This document shows positions 63,563 through 64,000 of a stretch of 64,000 nucleotides of DNA, one piece after another (the first letter of the stretch is position 1; the number at the start of each line of letters is the position of its first letter). A program made the position numbers and the translations under genes. Source of the stretch: an uncultured Bacteroidales bacterium (GTDB taxonomy: Bacteria; Bacteroidota; Bacteroidia; Bacteroidales; UBA932); contig CAMCFO010000011.1 in NCBI GenBank assembly GCA_945874155.1, positions 1 through 64,000 on the forward strand, given 5' to 3'. Under the pieces are notes generated by a model that was not told where the DNA came from, made no database searches, and was given only the letters and a program-made list of their open reading frames with translations.

Positions 63563-63596
63563 ATTTTTATCGTAAATTAATGATTTTCAAACAAAA

Positions 63597-63631
63597 AGAG
63601 GACTGCCACTCCCGGGGAGCGACAATCCTCT
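63597..63631 (-). terminator. Rho-independent terminator of the rplU-rpmA operon
   Basis: On the minus strand AGAGGATTGTCGCTCCC and GGGAGTGGCAGTCCTCT pair along 17 bases (three G-T) and are followed by TTTTTG. It lies between rpmA and serS. Confidence 0.8.
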
Positions 63632-63655
63632 GTCTATCAAACGTTCATCCCCAGA

Positions 63656-63916
63656 TTAGTTTTCGAAAGGGATAACCGAGACGTAAGACTTGTTCTCTGC
63701 CTTCTTGCAGAATTTTACCTTACCGTCAACGAGGGCGTAGAGAGTGTGATCCCTACCCATTCCGACGTTGAGACCAGGGTTGTGAACCGTACCTCTCTGA
63801 CGGACGATGATGTTGCCCGCCTTTACAGCCTGATCTCCGAATTTCTTAAGACCGAGTCGTTTGCTTTCTGACTCACGTCCGTTCTTGGAACTACCGACGC
63901 CTTTTTTATGTGCCAT
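63656..63916 (-). CDS. rpmA: Ribosomal protein bL27
   Basis: An 86-residue ribosomal protein of the large subunit. [20 protein letters not shown] and [20 protein letters not shown] are diagnostic. There is no N-terminal extension needing cleavage, unlike in Firmicutes. It lies 19 bases after rplU and ends before a strong terminator. Confidence 0.97.
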   Translation of the reverse strand: MAHKKGVGSSKNGRESESKRLGLKKFGDQAVKAGNIIVRQRGTVHNPGLNVGMGRDHTLYALVDGKVKFCKKAENKSYVSVIPFEN

Positions 63917-63935
63917 AACTTAAAACTCCTCTTGA

Positions 63936-64000
63936 TTAAGCGATCTCTTCGATCTGGATTTTTGAAAGATACTGTCTGTGACCGTTGCACTTCTGATAGC
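63936..64000 (-). CDS. rplU: Ribosomal protein bL21, C-terminal part (cut by the window edge)
   Basis: The last 20 codons are visible: YQKCNGHRQYLSKIQIEEIA and a TAA at 63936-63938. This is the C-terminus of bL21 (GHRQ..TKIKI pattern). Its position just upstream of rpmA is the universal gene order rplU-rpmA. The 5' part lies outside the window. Confidence 0.88.
   Translation of the reverse strand, partial: YQKCNGHRQYLSKIQIEEIA

Overview
The window reads as chromosomal DNA of a Bacteroidales species of moderate GC content. The grounds are SusC/SusD pairs, BACON and LamG surface lipoproteins, an ECF sigma factor with a FecR anti-sigma factor, TTTG-N19/20-TAnnTTTG promoters, A-rich leaders in place of Shine-Dalgarno sites, and the housekeeping set (DUF3078, PASTA protein, OmpP1/FadL, archaeal-type ProRS). 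I cannot fix the genus. No tRNA or rRNA genes, CRISPR arrays, integrases or transposases were seen.

Layout. (1) Positions 1-1662 hold a DUF1963 protein, a small lipoprotein, and a decayed scrap of GH92 coding sequence between them. (2) Positions 1813-25627 are one polysaccharide utilization locus (PUL) for mannose-rich N-glycans, built as two divergent operons. The minus operon runs GH130 phosphorylase, GH92, a GH92-GH125 fusion, then a GH92 whose general acid position is Gln. The plus operon runs FecR, SusC with an STN domain, SusD, a pseudo-GH18 lipoprotein, DUF1735-LamG, a GH18 endo-beta-N-acetylglucosaminidase, BACON-LamG, a hairpin terminator, a BACON-CotH protein and the ECF sigma factor. 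(3) Positions 25697-38000 carry housekeeping genes (lspA, a TraR/DksA-like protein, ileS, cvpA, tsaB, a thioredoxin-like lipoprotein, HIT, greA, tilS, DUF3078, proS). (4) Positions 38020-41148 carry a low-complexity DPWY/His/Ser-Thr-Arg protein and a FadL-type outer-membrane protein. (5) Positions 41211-64000 carry fumarase, murI, an acyl-CoA ligase, a dense hairpin array, rng, a 29-residue ribosome-associated peptide, HU, lon, ung, coaD, a double-thioredoxin protein, rluD, a PASTA protein, a LysE-type exporter, lnt, two small proteins, a large outer-membrane beta-barrel, ruvC, serS, rpmA and the end of rplU.

How the PUL should work (inference from the families): the surface GH18 frees the oligosaccharide from glycoprotein, with the LamG, DUF1735 and pseudo-GH18 lipoproteins and SusD holding it for the TonB-dependent SusC. 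The GH92 enzymes and the GH92-GH125 fusion trim alpha-1,2/1,3 and alpha-1,6 mannose. GH130 phosphorolyses the remaining Man-beta-1,4-GlcNAc, probably in the cytoplasm. The STN domain of SusC can signal through FecR to the ECF sigma factor, which sits at the opposite end of the locus. The most unusual points are the enzyme fusion, the Glu-to-Gln GH92, the GH92 gene debris, the CotH protein behind a terminator, the chain of at least nine hairpins near 45.6-45.8 kb, and the structured leader before the DPWY protein.
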